This document shows, piece by piece, positions 43,905 through 52,225 of a stretch of DNA of 64,000 nucleotides. The DNA is from UBA1801 sp035353395 (lineage in GTDB: Bacteria > Acidobacteriota > Holophagae > Holophagales > Holophagaceae), in the NCBI GenBank assembly GCA_035353395.1, contig DAOPZL010000007.1, positions 18,927-82,926 on the forward strand. The letters are read 5' to 3'. The stretch's first letter is position 1, and each line of letters begins with the position of its first letter. Both the position numbers and the translations under genes were made by a program. A model generated the notes under the pieces. The model ran no database searches and was not told the DNA's origin. It saw nothing but the letters and a program-made list of their open reading frames with translations.

Positions 43905-44324
43905 GCTCAGGCTCTCCCATGAAGCGGATCGTGCCGGCCGTCCCGGCCCGGAACCGCCCTCACCACCACGACCTGCGCGAACGCGCGGGGCTCCGGGCGC
44001 CGCCGAGGGACCGCCGTCTCTCTTCCTGGACCGTGCTCGAATCCTTTTCCGGCAGCCACCTCGCACCCCGGAACCAGGATAAGGGATCCAGGCCCGTTCG
44101 GCAGCATCCCGCAGTCCGCTTCACGGCGAGGCAGGACAGGCCCGCCGTGCGGAATTCCGCGGCCCGGGCTGCTGGCCTTCTCCTGTCGAGGGAATGGGCG
44201 CTTTTCATCGGTTAGGAAGTCCCTCCCGTCCATCGGCAGGATCGGCGGGAGATTGAATCCTGGCCGCCCTTAGGCGTTCACGGAGGCCGCGGGAGCCGGA
44301 TAGAGTGGAAGTGCAGGGGATTCA
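43905..44324 (+). promoter_or_regulatory. Intergenic region between divergent signalling and glycosidase genes
   Basis: These 420 bases contain no convincing gene. There is a 12-base palindrome GCGGAATTCCGC (44149-44160). A weak candidate promoter for the plus strand is TTCACG (44277-44282), 18 bases, TAGAGT (44301-44306), about 20 bases before the ATG at 44325. Confidence 0.35.
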
Positions 44325-45602
44325 ATGATCCGCAGACTTCTCGCCATCGCCGCCCTCCTGGCCCTTCCGGTCCTGCTGGGCATCCTGCATCACGTCGAGA
44401 AGGTCCGCCTGGTCCCGCAGCCCCGGGGGATCGTCCTGGGGCTCTATGCGGGCATGCCGGACTACGACTATGCGGACGAGCTGACGCGGATCCAGGAGAG
44501 CGGAGCCACCGCCGTGAGCCTCCAGGCCATCTACCGGATGGAGTTCTACGACAGCGTCGACGTGGTCCGGCACCCGACCAGCAGCCCGACCGAGGAGAGC
44601 CTCCGGCGCACGTTCCGCGAGGCCAGGGAGCGGGGACTCCGGATGATGTTCTTCCCGACCATCAACCTCAGGAACGAGGCCTCCAATGCCGCCTGGTGGC
44701 GGGGCAACATCAAGCCCAGGAACTGGGAGCGGTGGTGGCGCAACTACACGGCCTTCAACGTAAGGCTGGCGGCCATCGCCCAGGAGGAGGGCGTGGAATG
44801 GTACAGCGTCGGGACCGAGATGGCCTCCACCCACCCCTTCCCCGACCGCTGGCGCGCCCTGGTCCAGGAGGTCCGCAAGGTCTTCAAGGGGAAGATCGTC
44901 TACAGCGTCAATTTCGATTCCCACGACGGCTTCACCTTCGGGGACGCCCTGGACGTGATCGGCATCAACACCTACGATCCCATCGCCAAGCGGGAGGAGA
45001 CCCCGACGGACGCGCAGATCAGGGACGGGTGGTGGTGGATCGTCTACAAGGCCCGGACCCTCGTGGGCCGCTTCCACCGTCCCGTGATGATCACCGAGGT
45101 GGGCTACCCGAGCGTGGCCATGGCCCACGCCGGCCCCTGGGACTTCCGGACCTCCCAGCCCGCGGATCCGGAGTTGCAGGCCCGGCTGGTGTCGGGGGCG
45201 CTGAAGGTGCTGCGGAACTGGGGCGACGGGGAGGCCGCCTTCTACTACCTGTATGGGGAGAACCTGGAGAAAGGCGTGGTTCCCGGAGGCATGGAGGACC
45301 GCACCTACGCGCCCTGGGGCAAGCCCGTGGAGGCGAGCCTGCGCTGGTATTTCGCCGAGCCGATCTTCGAGACGAAGCAGCCCCTGTCCCAGGACCTCCT
45401 GGACGAGGCCATGCTGCAGTCCCTGGCGGCCGCCGAGCGCAAGAACCGGCGCTACGAGGACGGCGCGCTGCCCCCCTGGGTGGTGGACTGGAAGCAGGCC
45501 CACCCGGACCAGTGGGCGAAGGTGGAGGAGAAGCTCGCCACGGAGCCTCGCCCCGCGAAGAAGATTCCGAAGGGCAGGGAGATGGCGGGCACACCTCGTT
45601 GA
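44325..45602 (+). CDS. GH113-like glycoside hydrolase
   Basis: This 425-residue protein has an N-terminal membrane/signal segment (about 3-22, RRLLAIAALLALPVLLGIL) and a TIM-barrel body. Family-typical acids are visible: Glu165 in SVGTEMAS (acid/base) and Glu258 in ITEVGYPS (nucleophile), with GLYAGMPDYDYADEL at the start of the barrel. The GH113 branch includes beta-mannanases and related TIM-barrel hydrolases. The protein is probably exported or anchored with its barrel outside the cytoplasm. Substrate cannot be told; no other carbohydrate genes adjoin. AGGGGA precedes the ATG. Confidence 0.78.
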   Translation: MIRRLLAIAALLALPVLLGILHHVEKVRLVPQPRGIVLGLYAGMPDYDYADELTRIQESGATAVSLQAIYRMEFYDSVDVVRHPTSSPTEESLRRTFREARERGLRMMFFPTINLRNEASNAAWWRGNIKPRNWERWWRNYTAFNVRLAAIAQEEGVEWYSVGTEMASTHPFPDRWRALVQEVRKVFKGKIVYSVNFDSHDGFTFGDALDVIGINTYDPIAKREETPTDAQIRDGWWWIVYKARTLVGRFHRPVMITEVGYPSVAMAHAGPWDFRTSQPADPELQARLVSGALKVLRNWGDGEAAFYYLYGENLEKGVVPGGMEDRTYAPWGKPVEASLRWYFAEPIFETKQPLSQDLLDEAMLQSLAAAERKNRRYEDGALPPWVVDWKQAHPDQWAKVEEKLATEPRPAKKIPKGREMAGTPR

Positions 45603-45615
45603 GGTATGCTCCGGA

Positions 45616-46386
45616 ATGGACATGACGAAGGAAGATGCCAATCCATACAGCTGGAAGCCGCCCGCCAAGGAGGGCCGGCAGAAGGTGGTGCTGCTGGTGG
45701 AGGACGAGCCGGCCACCCTGCGGTTCTACCAGGCCGGGCTCAAGGGACTCTCCGGCTGGCGCCAGGTCGTTGCGGAGAACGGGGAGCGGGCCTTGGAAGT
45801 CCTGCGCCACGAATCCGTGGATGTCCTGGTGACCGACCTGAACATGCCGGTCATGGACGGCTACAAGCTGATCACCACGGTCCACGACCTCTACCCCTCG
45901 ATCCCGGTCATCGTCCTCACCGCGCTCCCTCCCGGCGCGCCCCAGGACCGGGCCATGGAGCTGGGCGCGCTCCGGGTCCTCTCCAAGCCGACCCGGCTCT
46001 CCCTGCTCATGGAGGAGATCAAGCAGCTCGGGAACCGGGAATCGGCAGGATTCGTGCGAGGCATCACCCTGAGCGGGCTGCTCCAGCTCATGAGCTGGGA
46101 AGGGAAGACCTGCACCCTTTCCGTGAGGAGCCGGAAGGCCTTCGGGCACCTCTACTTCGCGAACGGGAAGCTGATCCATGCCCTGTGCGGCCACGAGGAA
46201 GGCCTCGAGGCGGCCTACAGGATCCTCGCCTGGCCGCAGCCGCAGGTGGAATTCGTGGAGGCCTGCCGGGTGGCCCGGACGATCAACATGCCGACCGAGG
46301 AGATCCTGATGAACCTGGCGATCCTCCAGGACCACAGGCAGGCCGCCGAGGAACACCAGGATCCCTGGGAAGGGGAGCTGTCCTAG
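45616..46386 (+). CDS. Receiver-PATAN (DUF4388) protein
   Basis: This 256-residue protein has a receiver (about 22-140, VEDEP, Asp74 in VLVTDLNMPVMDG, Lys in LSKPT) followed by a PATAN/DUF4388 domain (about 148-250, ITLSGLLQLMSWEGKTCTL, GHLYFANGKLIHA). PATAN domains in deltaproteobacteria and relatives work in signalling and protein interaction; output is unknown. It lies 13 bases downstream of the GH113-like gene and its stop is followed directly by the ATG of the phosphatase gene. Confidence 0.85.
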   Translation: MDMTKEDANPYSWKPPAKEGRQKVVLLVEDEPATLRFYQAGLKGLSGWRQVVAENGERALEVLRHESVDVLVTDLNMPVMDGYKLITTVHDLYPSIPVIVLTALPPGAPQDRAMELGALRVLSKPTRLSLLMEEIKQLGNRESAGFVRGITLSGLLQLMSWEGKTCTLSVRSRKAFGHLYFANGKLIHALCGHEEGLEAAYRILAWPQPQVEFVEACRVARTINMPTEEILMNLAILQDHRQAAEEHQDPWEGELS

Positions 46387-47031
46387 ATGCGCATCCTGCT
46401 GGCACGGCACGGCGAGACTTCCTGGAACGTGGAAGGCCGCCATCAGGGACAGGGCTTCGACATCCCCCTCTCCGAGGTGGGGCAGGCCCAGGCCCGGGCC
46501 CTGGGGAAGCGGCTCGAGGGGGTGCTCCTGGCCCGCGCCGTGGCCTCGCCGCTCCTGCGCGCCAGGGGGACGGCGGAGCTGGCCCTGGGCGACCGCGCGG
46601 GCATGCTGCGCCTGGACCCGGGCTTCATGGAGATCGCCCACGGGGCCTGGGAGGGCCGGCTGGCGAGCGAGATCCAGGCGGAGTATCCCGAGATCAGGCG
46701 GGCCTGGCGGGAGGCGCCCCATACGGTCACGCTGCCGGGGGGAGAGTCCCTCCAGCGTGTGGAGGAACGGGCCTGGCCCTCGTTCCGCGAGGCCTGCCGG
46801 GGCCTGGGACCGGAGGACGTGCTCCTCGTCGTGGCCCACGACGGGGTGAACCGGGTCCTGCTCTGCCGGATCCTGGGACTTCCCCTGTCCCGGGTCTGGG
46901 CCTTCAGGCAGGCGCCCACGTGCCTGAACCTCCTGGAGGGAGACGACCCGGAACACCTCGCGGTGGTGCGGCTCAACGACGCCACGCATCTCGCCCCCCT
47001 CTTCGGCGAGGTGGTTCACCGGAAACTGTGA
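46387..47031 (+). CDS. Histidine phosphatase family protein; candidate phosphoserine phosphatase
   Basis: This 214-residue protein has the RHG motif LLARHGETSWN (catalytic His8) and the second His in LVVAHDGVNRVLL. Segments ALGKRLEGV and ASPLLRARGTAELA are those of cofactor-dependent phosphoglycerate mutase-like phosphatases. The family covers phosphoglycerate mutases, cobalamin and sugar phosphatases, and metal-independent phosphoserine phosphatases. The last reading is attractive because DUF1015, serA and serC follow on the same strand. A 230-base gap intervenes, so this is inference. It abuts the receiver-PATAN gene. Confidence 0.85.
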   Translation: MRILLARHGETSWNVEGRHQGQGFDIPLSEVGQAQARALGKRLEGVLLARAVASPLLRARGTAELALGDRAGMLRLDPGFMEIAHGAWEGRLASEIQAEYPEIRRAWREAPHTVTLPGGESLQRVEERAWPSFREACRGLGPEDVLLVVAHDGVNRVLLCRILGLPLSRVWAFRQAPTCLNLLEGDDPEHLAVVRLNDATHLAPLFGEVVHRKL

Positions 47032-47261
47032 GTCTGGTCACAGATCGAGTGTGCAGGCACGGAATCAAGCTTTGGGATTGTGCCTGTTTGCAATTCATAG
47101 GGGCAAATTCGCAATTGGCTACTCGATCTGTAAACGTTTATGAGAATCCGTTTCGCAGATTCGAAATGATTCCACTTGAATTCACCCTACAGATGAGGAG
47201 AATTCAATCCCGTAAACGTGCTGCCCAACTGCTCCTCAAACACTCTCTCAAGGATGGACCC
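47032..47261 (+). promoter_or_regulatory. Promoter region of the DUF1015-serA-serC group
   Basis: This AT-richer stretch has a perfect palindrome TAAACGTTTA (47131-47140) within TGTAAACGTTTATG, which resembles LacI/GalR-family operators. TTTGCAATT and CGCAATTGG repeats precede it. The Shine-Dalgarno AAGGATGGA is just before the ATG at 47262. No riboswitch fold is recognised. Confidence 0.45.
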
Positions 47262-48500
47262 ATGTCGCAGATCAAACCCTTCAAGGCCTATCGTCCCAAA
47301 CCCGAGATCTCCGGCCAGCTGGCCTCCGTGCCCTACGACGTGATCAACACCGCCGAGGCCCGGAAGCTGGCCGAGGGGAACCCGTTCTCCTTCCTCCACG
47401 TCTGCCGGCCCGAGATCGAGTTCCCCGAGGGCGTGGACGAGCACTCCGACCAGGTCTACGCGAAGGGTGCGGAGAACCTCCGGAAGTTCGTCAAGGAGGG
47501 CCTCCTCTTCCAGGAGGCCACGTCCTGCCTCTACGTCTACCAGCAGAAGATGGGCGACCACGTCCAGGCGGGCCTCGTGTGCCTCTGTTCGGTGAAGGAG
47601 TACGAGAACGACCTCATCAAGAAGCACGAGTACACCCGGAAGGACAAGGAGGACGACCGCACGCGCCACGTCACGGAGCAGGCCGCCAACGCCGAGCCCG
47701 TGTTCCTGACCTACCGCGCCGTGCCCTACATCGACGGCATCGTGGACAAGGTCCGCGCCACCAAGCCCCTCTACGACATCGTGACCCCCGACGGCATCGG
47801 CCACACGGTCTGGAAGCTGGAGGACGAGAGTGCCATCTACGCCATTGCCCACCTCTTCGACGGGGTCAACGCCCTCTACATCGCCGACGGCCACCACCGC
47901 ACCGCCTCCGCCGTCCGGTACGGCCAGGCCCGCCGCGCCCAGGCGAAGGACGCCACCGGCGAGGAGCCCTTCGAGTACTTCATGGCCGTGGTCTTCCCGC
48001 ACAACCAGCTCAAGATCATGGACTACAACCGCGTCGTGAAGGATCTCAACGGCCTGACCAAGGCGCAGTTCCTGGCCAAGGTCGGCGAGAAGTTCGACGT
48101 GGCGCCCTCCGCCGAACGGAACCCCAAGGCCCCCGCGTCCTTCGGGATGTACCTCGACGGCCAGTGGTATTCCCTGAAGGCCAAGCCGGGCAGCTATCCT
48201 GCCAGCGACCCCGTGAGGAGCCTGGACGTCAGCATCCTCCAGGAGAACCTCCTGAACCCGATCCTCGGCATCCAGGATCCCCGCACCGACAAGCGCATCG
48301 ACTTCGTGGGCGGGATCCGCGGCATGGACGAGCTCGAGCGCCGCGTGAAGGAAGGCATGGCCGTCGCCTTCTCCATGTATCCCACGTCCCTCGTCCAGCT
48401 CATGGACGTGGCCGACGCCGGCAAGATCATGCCCCCGAAATCCACCTGGTTCGAGCCCAAGCTCCGCTCGGGCCTGCTCGTCCGCATCTACGAAGGCTGA
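47262..48500 (+). CDS. DUF1015 family protein
   Basis: This 412-residue cytoplasmic protein has the DUF1015 pattern: IKPFKAYRP and SVPYDVINTAEA near the start, ENPFSFLHVCRPE-like block, CSVKEYENDLIKKHEYTRKDKE, LYIADGHHRTASA and FVGGIRGMDEL. The family lies next to serA and serC in many anaerobes. It belongs to the ParB/SerK-like superfamily in some classifications, which hints at a serine kinase or related role; no reaction is proven. The ATG at 47262 has AAGGATGGA; the frame is open far upstream, but that part overlaps other genes. Confidence 0.85.
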   Translation: MSQIKPFKAYRPKPEISGQLASVPYDVINTAEARKLAEGNPFSFLHVCRPEIEFPEGVDEHSDQVYAKGAENLRKFVKEGLLFQEATSCLYVYQQKMGDHVQAGLVCLCSVKEYENDLIKKHEYTRKDKEDDRTRHVTEQAANAEPVFLTYRAVPYIDGIVDKVRATKPLYDIVTPDGIGHTVWKLEDESAIYAIAHLFDGVNALYIADGHHRTASAVRYGQARRAQAKDATGEEPFEYFMAVVFPHNQLKIMDYNRVVKDLNGLTKAQFLAKVGEKFDVAPSAERNPKAPASFGMYLDGQWYSLKAKPGSYPASDPVRSLDVSILQENLLNPILGIQDPRTDKRIDFVGGIRGMDELERRVKEGMAVAFSMYPTSLVQLMDVADAGKIMPPKSTWFEPKLRSGLLVRIYEG

Positions 48501-48583
48501 CCATCCACAACCCACAACCCGCCATCCGGCGGCTGCGGCAGGAGAGGCCCCGTTGCCCTTCGGCCGTCCTGCTCGCCGGGTGA

Positions 48584-48600
48584 AATCACCGGAGGTGATT
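48584..48600 (+). promoter_or_regulatory. Hairpin covering the serA Shine-Dalgarno
   Basis: AATCACC (48584-48590), GGA, GGTGATT (48594-48600) form a perfect 7-base-pair stem. The 3' arm and loop contain GGAGGTGA, a near-perfect complement to the 16S rRNA end, seven bases before the ATG at 48603. The stem would hide the ribosome site. Confidence 0.6.
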
Positions 48601-48602
48601 CC

Positions 48603-49478
48603 ATGAAGATCCTGATCGCTGACGCGTTTGACGCCAAACTGCCCGAACGCCTCGCCGTATTCGGCGAAGTCAGCAGCGACATGGCCACGCTGGGCGAGGC
48701 CGAAGTCCTGCTCATCCGCTCCAAGACCACGGTGAATCCCGAGCTGCTGGCCAAGGCTCCCAAGCTGAAGCTCGTGATCCGCGGCGGCGTCGGCATGGAC
48801 AACGTGGACAAGAAGGCCTGCGCCGAGAAGGGCATCAAGGCCGTCAACACGCCCAAGGCCTCCAGCGTCTCCGTGGCCGAGATGGCCATGGCGCTCATGG
48901 TGGCGATCCCCGCCCGCCTCATCGAGGCCCACATGGCCATGAAGGAAGGGAAGTTCCCCAAGAGCGAGCTGAAGCGCACGGAACTGTTCAAGAAGACCCT
49001 GGGCCTCATCGGCGCCGGCAACATCGCCACCGAAGTCGCCAAGCGCGCCGCGGGCTTCGGCATGAAGGTCCTGGCCTACGATCCCTTCGTCAAGACCCAT
49101 CCGGACGCCGAGATGGTCGGCAGCCTGGACGAACTCGTGTCCAAGGCCGACGTGATCAGCATGCACACCCCGCTGACGGACGACACCCGGGGCATGGTCA
49201 ACGCGGCCCTCATCGCCAAGATGAAGGACGGCGTGATCATCGTGAACACGGGCCGCGGCAAGTGCGTGGCCGAGGCCGACCTCGCGGAGGCCCTGAAGAT
49301 CGGCAAGGTCCGCGCCTACGGCACGGACGTCTGGCCCAGCGATCCGCCGCCGGCGGACTGCCCCCTCCTCTCCGCCCCCAACGTCTTCATGTCTCCCCAC
49401 CTGGGCGCCAGCTCCAAGGAGAACCTGGGACGCATCGGCGACGAGGTCGTGGCGATCATCGGCGCGTTCAAGGCGTGA
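48603..49478 (+). CDS. serA: D-3-phosphoglycerate dehydrogenase (short form)
   Basis: This 291-residue D-2-hydroxyacid dehydrogenase has substrate loop RGGVGMDNVD, NAD motif LGLIGAGNIATEVA, catalytic Arg in VNTGRGKC, the conserved Glu-like region in the KIGKVRAYGTDVW block and the catalytic His in MSPHLGASSKEN. It lacks the C-terminal ACT or ASB domains, so allosteric serine inhibition is not expected. It oxidises 3-phosphoglycerate to 3-phosphohydroxypyruvate, the first step of serine synthesis. It lies between DUF1015 and serC. A hairpin covers its ribosome site. Confidence 0.88.
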   Translation: MKILIADAFDAKLPERLAVFGEVSSDMATLGEAEVLLIRSKTTVNPELLAKAPKLKLVIRGGVGMDNVDKKACAEKGIKAVNTPKASSVSVAEMAMALMVAIPARLIEAHMAMKEGKFPKSELKRTELFKKTLGLIGAGNIATEVAKRAAGFGMKVLAYDPFVKTHPDAEMVGSLDELVSKADVISMHTPLTDDTRGMVNAALIAKMKDGVIIVNTGRGKCVAEADLAEALKIGKVRAYGTDVWPSDPPPADCPLLSAPNVFMSPHLGASSKENLGRIGDEVVAIIGAFKA

Positions 49479-49635
49479 AACTGCTAACCGCGAAATTCGC
49501 GAAAAAGCGCGAAAGGCGTTCCTTGCGGATTCCGTGAGTTCTCTGGGAAGGCGACTGGCAGGTCCGGGACAGTTGTTTCTCTCTGACAAGCACTTTCGAG
49601 GTTTCATCCTTTTTCCAAATTTTTCGGAGGTTTCG

Positions 49636-50733
49636 ATGACCAACCGTGTAATCAACTTCTACGCCGGCCCCGCCGGCCTGCCCCTGGAGCCCCTGAAGCG
49701 GGCCCAGGACGAGCTGCTGGACTTCGCCGGCACCGGCATGTCCGTGATGGAGATCAGCCATCGCGCCAAGGAATACGATGCCGTCCACGAGGAAGCCCTG
49801 TCCCTCGTGCGCGAGCTCATGGGCCTGCCCTCGAACTACAAGGTGCTGCTCCTCCAGGGCGGCGCCCACCTGTCCTTCGGCATGATCCCCCTGAACCTGC
49901 TCCGGGGCGGCCGCAAGGCGGACTACATCCTCACCGGCAACTGGGCCGAGAAGGCCTACAAGGAAGCCAAGCTCGTGGGTGGCGACAACGTCCGCGTGGC
50001 TGCCTCCACGAAGGACGAGAAGTTCGCCCGCCTGCCCAAGGCGAGCGAGCTGAAGATCGGCGCGGACAGCGCCTACGTGCACTTCACCTCCAACAACACG
50101 GTGGAAGGCACCCAGTGGAAGGACTTCCCCAAGACCGACAAGCCCTACATCTGCGACATGTCCTCGGACATCATGTGGCGGCCCTTCGATCCCTCGCAGT
50201 TCGGCATGATCTACGCCGGCGCCCAGAAGAACCTCGGCCCCTCCGGCGTCACCCTCGTCATCATCCGCGAAGACTTCCTCGAGATGTGCGAGGCCCAGGA
50301 CCTGCCCAGCTACCTGCGCTTCAAGATCCACGCCGAGAAGAACAGCCTCTACAACACGCCGCCCTGCTTCGGGATCTACATCCTGCGCAACGTGCTGGCC
50401 TACAACAAGTCCATCGGCGGCCTGAAGGCCATCGAGGCCAACAACCTGAAGAAGGCCGAGATCCTCTACGGCTGCATCGACAAGCACGCCGGCTTCTTCA
50501 AGCCCTTCGTCACCGAGAAGGCCGACCGTTCCGTCATGAACGTCGACTTCTTCCTCCCCACCGAGGAACTGACCGCCTCCTTCGTGAGCGAAGCCAAGAA
50601 GAACGGCATGGTGGGCCTCAAGGGCTACCGCGACATCGGCGGCATCCGCGTCTCCACCTACAACGCCGTGACCGTGGACAACGTGAAGACCCTCGTGGGC
50701 TTCATGGAAGAGTTCGTGAAGAAGAACGGCTAG
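49636..50733 (+). CDS. serC: Phosphoserine aminotransferase
   Basis: This 365-residue PLP enzyme converts 3-phosphohydroxypyruvate and glutamate to phosphoserine. It has INFYAGPAGLP at the start, the substrate segment MEISHRAKEY, LLLQGGAHLSFGMIPLN, and the PLP lysine Lys198 in YAGAQKNLGPSG. The ATG at 49636 has CGGAGG five bases upstream; the frame is open to 49534 without a site. A 157-base gap from serA contains CGCGAA-A-TTCGCG (49489-49501). A strong hairpin follows. Confidence 0.96.
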   Translation: MTNRVINFYAGPAGLPLEPLKRAQDELLDFAGTGMSVMEISHRAKEYDAVHEEALSLVRELMGLPSNYKVLLLQGGAHLSFGMIPLNLLRGGRKADYILTGNWAEKAYKEAKLVGGDNVRVAASTKDEKFARLPKASELKIGADSAYVHFTSNNTVEGTQWKDFPKTDKPYICDMSSDIMWRPFDPSQFGMIYAGAQKNLGPSGVTLVIIREDFLEMCEAQDLPSYLRFKIHAEKNSLYNTPPCFGIYILRNVLAYNKSIGGLKAIEANNLKKAEILYGCIDKHAGFFKPFVTEKADRSVMNVDFFLPTEELTASFVSEAKKNGMVGLKGYRDIGGIRVSTYNAVTVDNVKTLVGFMEEFVKKNG

Positions 50734-50750
50734 GCGTTTCCGTTTCGTGA

Positions 50751-50780
50751 AGCGAGGGGCGCCGGTCGGCGCCCCTCGCT
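50751..50780 (+). terminator. Hairpin terminator after serC
   Basis: A perfect 13-base-pair stem (AGCGAGGGGCGCC with GGCGCCCCTCGCT) and loop GGTC end 16 bases before the ATG of the nitroreductase. There is no T-run. Confidence 0.65.
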
Positions 50781-50796
50781 CGTGGAGGATCCCATC

Positions 50797-51558
50797 ATGA
50801 ATTCCACCCTGGAGGTCATCGAGAACCGCAAGTCCGTGCGGGCCTACCTGCCGGAGCCCCTGGCCCGGGCGCAGCGGGACGCCATCGTGCATGCCGCGAT
50901 GCGCGCCCCCACGGCCGGCAACCAGATGCTCTACTCCATCCTCGAGATCGAGGACCAGGCCCTCAAGGACCGTCTGGCGGTGACCTGCGACCACCAGCCC
51001 TTCATCGCGAAGGCGCCCCTGGTGCTGCTCTTCCTGGCGGACTACCAGCGCTGGTTCGACTTCTTCCGGCACTCCGGCGTCGAGGCGCTCTGCCGGGAGC
51101 GGGGCATCCCCTTCCGCCACCCCCAGGAAGGGGACCTGATGCTGGCCGTCAGCGATGCCCTCATCGCGGCCCAGACGGCGGTCATCGCCGCGGAGTCCCT
51201 GGGGATCGGCTCCTGCTACATCGGCGACGTCATGGAGAACTACGAGGCCCACCGGGATCTGCTCCACCTCCCCGCCTACACCTTCCCCATCGCCCTGGTC
51301 TGTTTCGGCCTCCCCACGGAGCAGCAGAAGCAGCGCCCCCGCCCCGGGCGCTACCCGGAGGAACTGATCGTGTTCAAGGACGCCTATCGCAGGCTCGAAC
51401 CGGAAGCGTTCGAGGCCATGGCGCGCTCCACCGCGCCCCGGGGAGACGTGGAGCTCAACGTGGGGCAGCAGTTCTTCCTGCGGAAGTACGCCTCCGACTT
51501 CGCCCTGGAGATGAACCGGTCCGTGCGGGAGGCGCTGAAAGCCTGGATTGCCAGCTAG
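50797..51558 (+). CDS. Nitroreductase family protein (FMN-dependent)
   Basis: This 253-residue protein has the NfsA-like pattern: VIENRKSVRAYLPEP, APTAGNQMLYS, DALIAAQTAVIAAESLGIGSCYIGDV. FMN-dependent reductases of this family reduce nitro or quinone compounds or flavins with NAD(P)H. The true substrate is unknown. TGGAGGAT precedes the ATG at 50797. The TAG stop abuts the stop of the convergent MBL-fold gene. Confidence 0.88.
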   Translation: MNSTLEVIENRKSVRAYLPEPLARAQRDAIVHAAMRAPTAGNQMLYSILEIEDQALKDRLAVTCDHQPFIAKAPLVLLFLADYQRWFDFFRHSGVEALCRERGIPFRHPQEGDLMLAVSDALIAAQTAVIAAESLGIGSCYIGDVMENYEAHRDLLHLPAYTFPIALVCFGLPTEQQKQRPRPGRYPEELIVFKDAYRRLEPEAFEAMARSTAPRGDVELNVGQQFFLRKYASDFALEMNRSVREALKAWIAS

Positions 51559-52212
51559 CTACATGAGCCCGTGCCGCGCCTTGAAACCGGCCCAGTCGCG
51601 CTTGAGCCTGAGGAAGGACTCCAGATCCGCGCACTGCAGGAAAGGATTGAAATGGCGCTCCCAGTCCAGGGTGGAACTGGGGCGGACACCATAGTCGTGG
51701 CCGGGCCAGATGGTCGCGTGGGGAGGCCAGTCGCGCAGGAGTCGCTGGAGGCTGTCCCGTTCCGTGCGCCCGTCGGTTTCGGTGGCGGTGCCTCCGATCT
51801 TGCCCACGAAGAGCAGGTCCCCGGTCAATCCTGCGGCGAGATCCTCCACCAGGAACGCCAGGTGGTCCGGGCTGTGGCCGGGCACGTGCCAGGCGCGGAG
51901 GGTGTAGGCGCCGCAAGGGATCCGGTCCCCGTCCCCCAGGGTCAGGTCCAGGGGGCCCGGATGGCCGGGGCCTCCGGCCAGCAGGGCGCCGGTCAGGGCC
52001 TTGGCCCGCGCATTCCCGTTCGCGTGATCGGCGTGCCCGTGGGTGTTCAGGATGTGGGTGATCCCGAGGCCCTGGAGGCGCGCCCGTTCCACCAGGGTTT
52101 CGGGCGCGTAGGAGGGATCGACCAGGATTCCCGCGCCTTCCGTCCGGTCCCCGACCAGGTAGCCGAAGTTGCGGTCCCCGCCGACCCGGACCTGCTCGAA
52201 GATGAAGCGCAT
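51559..52212 (-). CDS. MBL-fold metallo-hydrolase (glyoxalase II-like)
   Basis: This protein of about 217 residues has the metal-binding NTHGHADHANG motif, a later GHSPDHLAF and an Asp in GLTGDLLFVG. It is of the hydroxyacylglutathione hydrolase/persulfide dioxygenase type; glyoxalase II-like activity is plausible but the thiol used is unknown. I chose the inner ATG at 52212 (MRFIFEQVR) over 52233, which would overlap the stop of the preceding aldo/keto reductase gene. The gene is downstream of the latter on the minus strand. Confidence 0.85.
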   Translation of the reverse strand: MRFIFEQVRVGGDRNFGYLVGDRTEGAGILVDPSYAPETLVERARLQGLGITHILNTHGHADHANGNARAKALTGALLAGGPGHPGPLDLTLGDGDRIPCGAYTLRAWHVPGHSPDHLAFLVEDLAAGLTGDLLFVGKIGGTATETDGRTERDSLQRLLRDWPPHATIWPGHDYGVRPSSTLDWERHFNPFLQCADLESFLRLKRDWAGFKARHGLM

Positions 52213-52225
52213 GGCTCGGCCGTCC

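Noticed and set aside
43905..44324. Small genes or a tRNA in the 420-base gap
   Set aside because: Short open frames lack ribosome sites and complexity, and no tRNA cloverleaf is apparent.
45606..47261. N-terminal extension of the DUF1015 frame
   Set aside because: It overlaps the receiver-PATAN and phosphatase genes in another frame. The family N terminus begins at the ATG at 47262.
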